Shown here piece after piece: positions 63,431 to 64,000 of a stretch of DNA of 64,000 nucleotides. The stretch is from Lichenicoccus sp964242335 (GTDB lineage: Bacteria > Pseudomonadota > Alphaproteobacteria > Acetobacterales > Acetobacteraceae). The notes under the pieces were generated by a model that saw nothing but the letters and a program-made list of their open reading frames with translations, was not told the DNA's origin and made no database searches. The stretch spans positions 24,790 to 88,789 of the forward strand of contig CAXTAY010000014.1 in NCBI GenBank assembly GCA_964242335.1. The letters are read 5' to 3'. Every line of letters begins with the position of its first letter. Position 1 is the stretch's first letter. The position numbers and the translations under genes were made by a program.

Positions 63431-63852
63431 AGCACCCGGTCGGCTTCGGTGAAGCGCGCCGGTGCCGGACTGTCGACATCGAGCACGCCGAGCAGCTGCC
63501 CTTCCCGGAGCAGCGGCACCACGATCTCCGATCGGGAGGCCGCGTCGCAGGCGATATGTCCGGGGAAGTCATGGACGTCCGCCACCACGATGCTCTCGCG
63601 TCGCGCGGCGGCGGTGCCGCAGACGCCCTGGCCGAGCTTGATGCGCACGCAGGCGACGCGTCCCTGGAACGGCCCGAGCACCAGCTCCTCGCCGCGCAGG
63701 AAGTAGAAGCCCGCCCAGTTGACCTCGGGGAGCCGCTCGAACAGCAGGGCCGCGGTGTTGGCGGCGTTGGCGATCAGGTCGGTCTCGCCGTCGAGCAAGC
63801 CGCGCAGCGCTTCGATCAGATCGTCCCGACCTGCCTGCGAGTTCGACTCCAT
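63385..63852 (-). CDS. msrC: free methionine-(R)-sulfoxide reductase (GAF domain)
   Basis: 155-residue single GAF-domain enzyme reducing free methionine-(R)-sulfoxide, part of oxidative damage repair. The family Cys residues are all present: VACVRIKLGQGVCGTAA and HIACDAASRSEIVVP; NWAGFYFLRGEELVLGPFQG is the usual first half. ATG 63852 is chosen, though a GTG one codon upstream is possible; AGGGAG lies upstream. Its end overlaps or abuts the Nudix gene, so the two are coexpressed. Confidence 0.92.
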   Translation of the reverse strand: MESNSQAGRDDLIEALRGLLDGETDLIANAANTAALLFERLPEVNWAGFYFLRGEELVLGPFQGRVACVRIKLGQGVCGTAAARRESIVVADVHDFPGHIACDAASRSEIVVPLLREGQLLGVLDVDSPAPARFTEADRVLCEQVAALLMQASRP

Positions 63853-63946
63853 CACGAGGCATACTCCCTCTCGCCAGGAACGATCGTGAGCGGAGTGCGG
63901 CCCGGTCAAGGATGCGGCCGGGTCTTGCTGCCGGCCCCGGCGATGC

Positions 63947-64000
63947 TGGCGCACCCGGAAAGACTCGAACTTCCAACCCCCAGATTCGTAGTCTGGTGCT
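63947..64000 (-). tRNA. tRNA-Arg (anticodon ACG), 5' part outside window
   Basis: The minus strand gives anticodon stem CCAGA/TCTGG around loop CTACGAA, anticodon ACG (read as ICG for CGU/CGC/CGA), the variable and T-arm GTTCGAGTC, the acceptor end and encoded CCA (63947-63949). The D-arm side is cut by the window edge. Confidence 0.93.

Overview
This is a GC-rich (roughly 70%) alphaproteobacterial stretch, most probably from a motile member of the Acetobacteraceae. The main pointers are the fused transaldolase/glucose-6-phosphate isomerase gene inside a complete pentose-phosphate cassette, the high-GC codon use, and the style of the intergenic GC-rich repeats. The family is an inference from gene content; no ribosomal RNA or marker phylogeny is available here. 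The assembly has one run of 17 N inside zwf.

Layout. Positions 1-1865 hold the C-terminal part of an RND efflux pump. 2113-14018 is a plus-strand carbon-metabolism operon: transketolase, transaldolase-PGI fusion, 6-phosphogluconate dehydrogenase, glucose-6-phosphate dehydrogenase, two tandem HAD phosphatases, 6-phosphogluconolactonase, ribose-5-phosphate isomerase, gluconate kinase and a UPF0178 protein. Several of these genes overlap by 4-8 bases. Together they encode the oxidative and non-oxidative pentose-phosphate pathway, with gluconate entering by phosphorylation. 14136-23428 is a minus-strand, translationally coupled series: zf-CHCC protein, DNA polymerase I, SCO-type copper chaperone and a five-gene peptide/nickel-type ABC importer. 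An alpha/beta hydrolase, tRNA-Arg(CCG) and a zinc-ribbon protein follow.

25587-34351 is the most distinctive region: seven tightly coupled plus-strand genes encoding a rhamnose-4-epimerase-like SDR, a fusion of a glycoside-hydrolase-like domain with a tyvelose-epimerase-like SDR, a B12-binding radical SAM enzyme, one GT4-type glycosyltransferase and three tandem CgeB-like glycosyltransferases. It looks like a self-contained system for an unusual, possibly radical-SAM-modified, deoxysugar glycan. After it come a beta-helix-like protein, a metallo-beta-lactamase remnant, a DUF2142 membrane protein, an ArsB-like transporter, a LuxR-type regulator with a degenerate receiver, and a small stress-type group (transglutaminase with a frameshift, cold-shock protein, MarC).

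43483-58372 carries a secreted protein of unknown function, an aldehyde dehydrogenase, sppA-ihfB, a predicted RNase H-like protein, the GDP-mannose enzyme ManC, a lysR / trxB / lrp group, two lipid-linked sugar glycosyltransferases and a motB-motA pair in reversed order. 58460-60176 is a scar region with a broken IS5-type transposase and an aspartate/glutamate racemase gene interrupted by an amber codon. The window ends with a large ELWxxDGT-repeat/RTX-like secreted protein, a Nudix hydrolase, a free-methionine-sulfoxide reductase and a partial tRNA-Arg(ACG).

Four copies of a modular hairpin repeat lie at gene 3' ends, three of them between converging genes. Three genes (polA, a DUF429-like gene, a Nudix gene) have no good standard start codon where their conserved N-termini require one.
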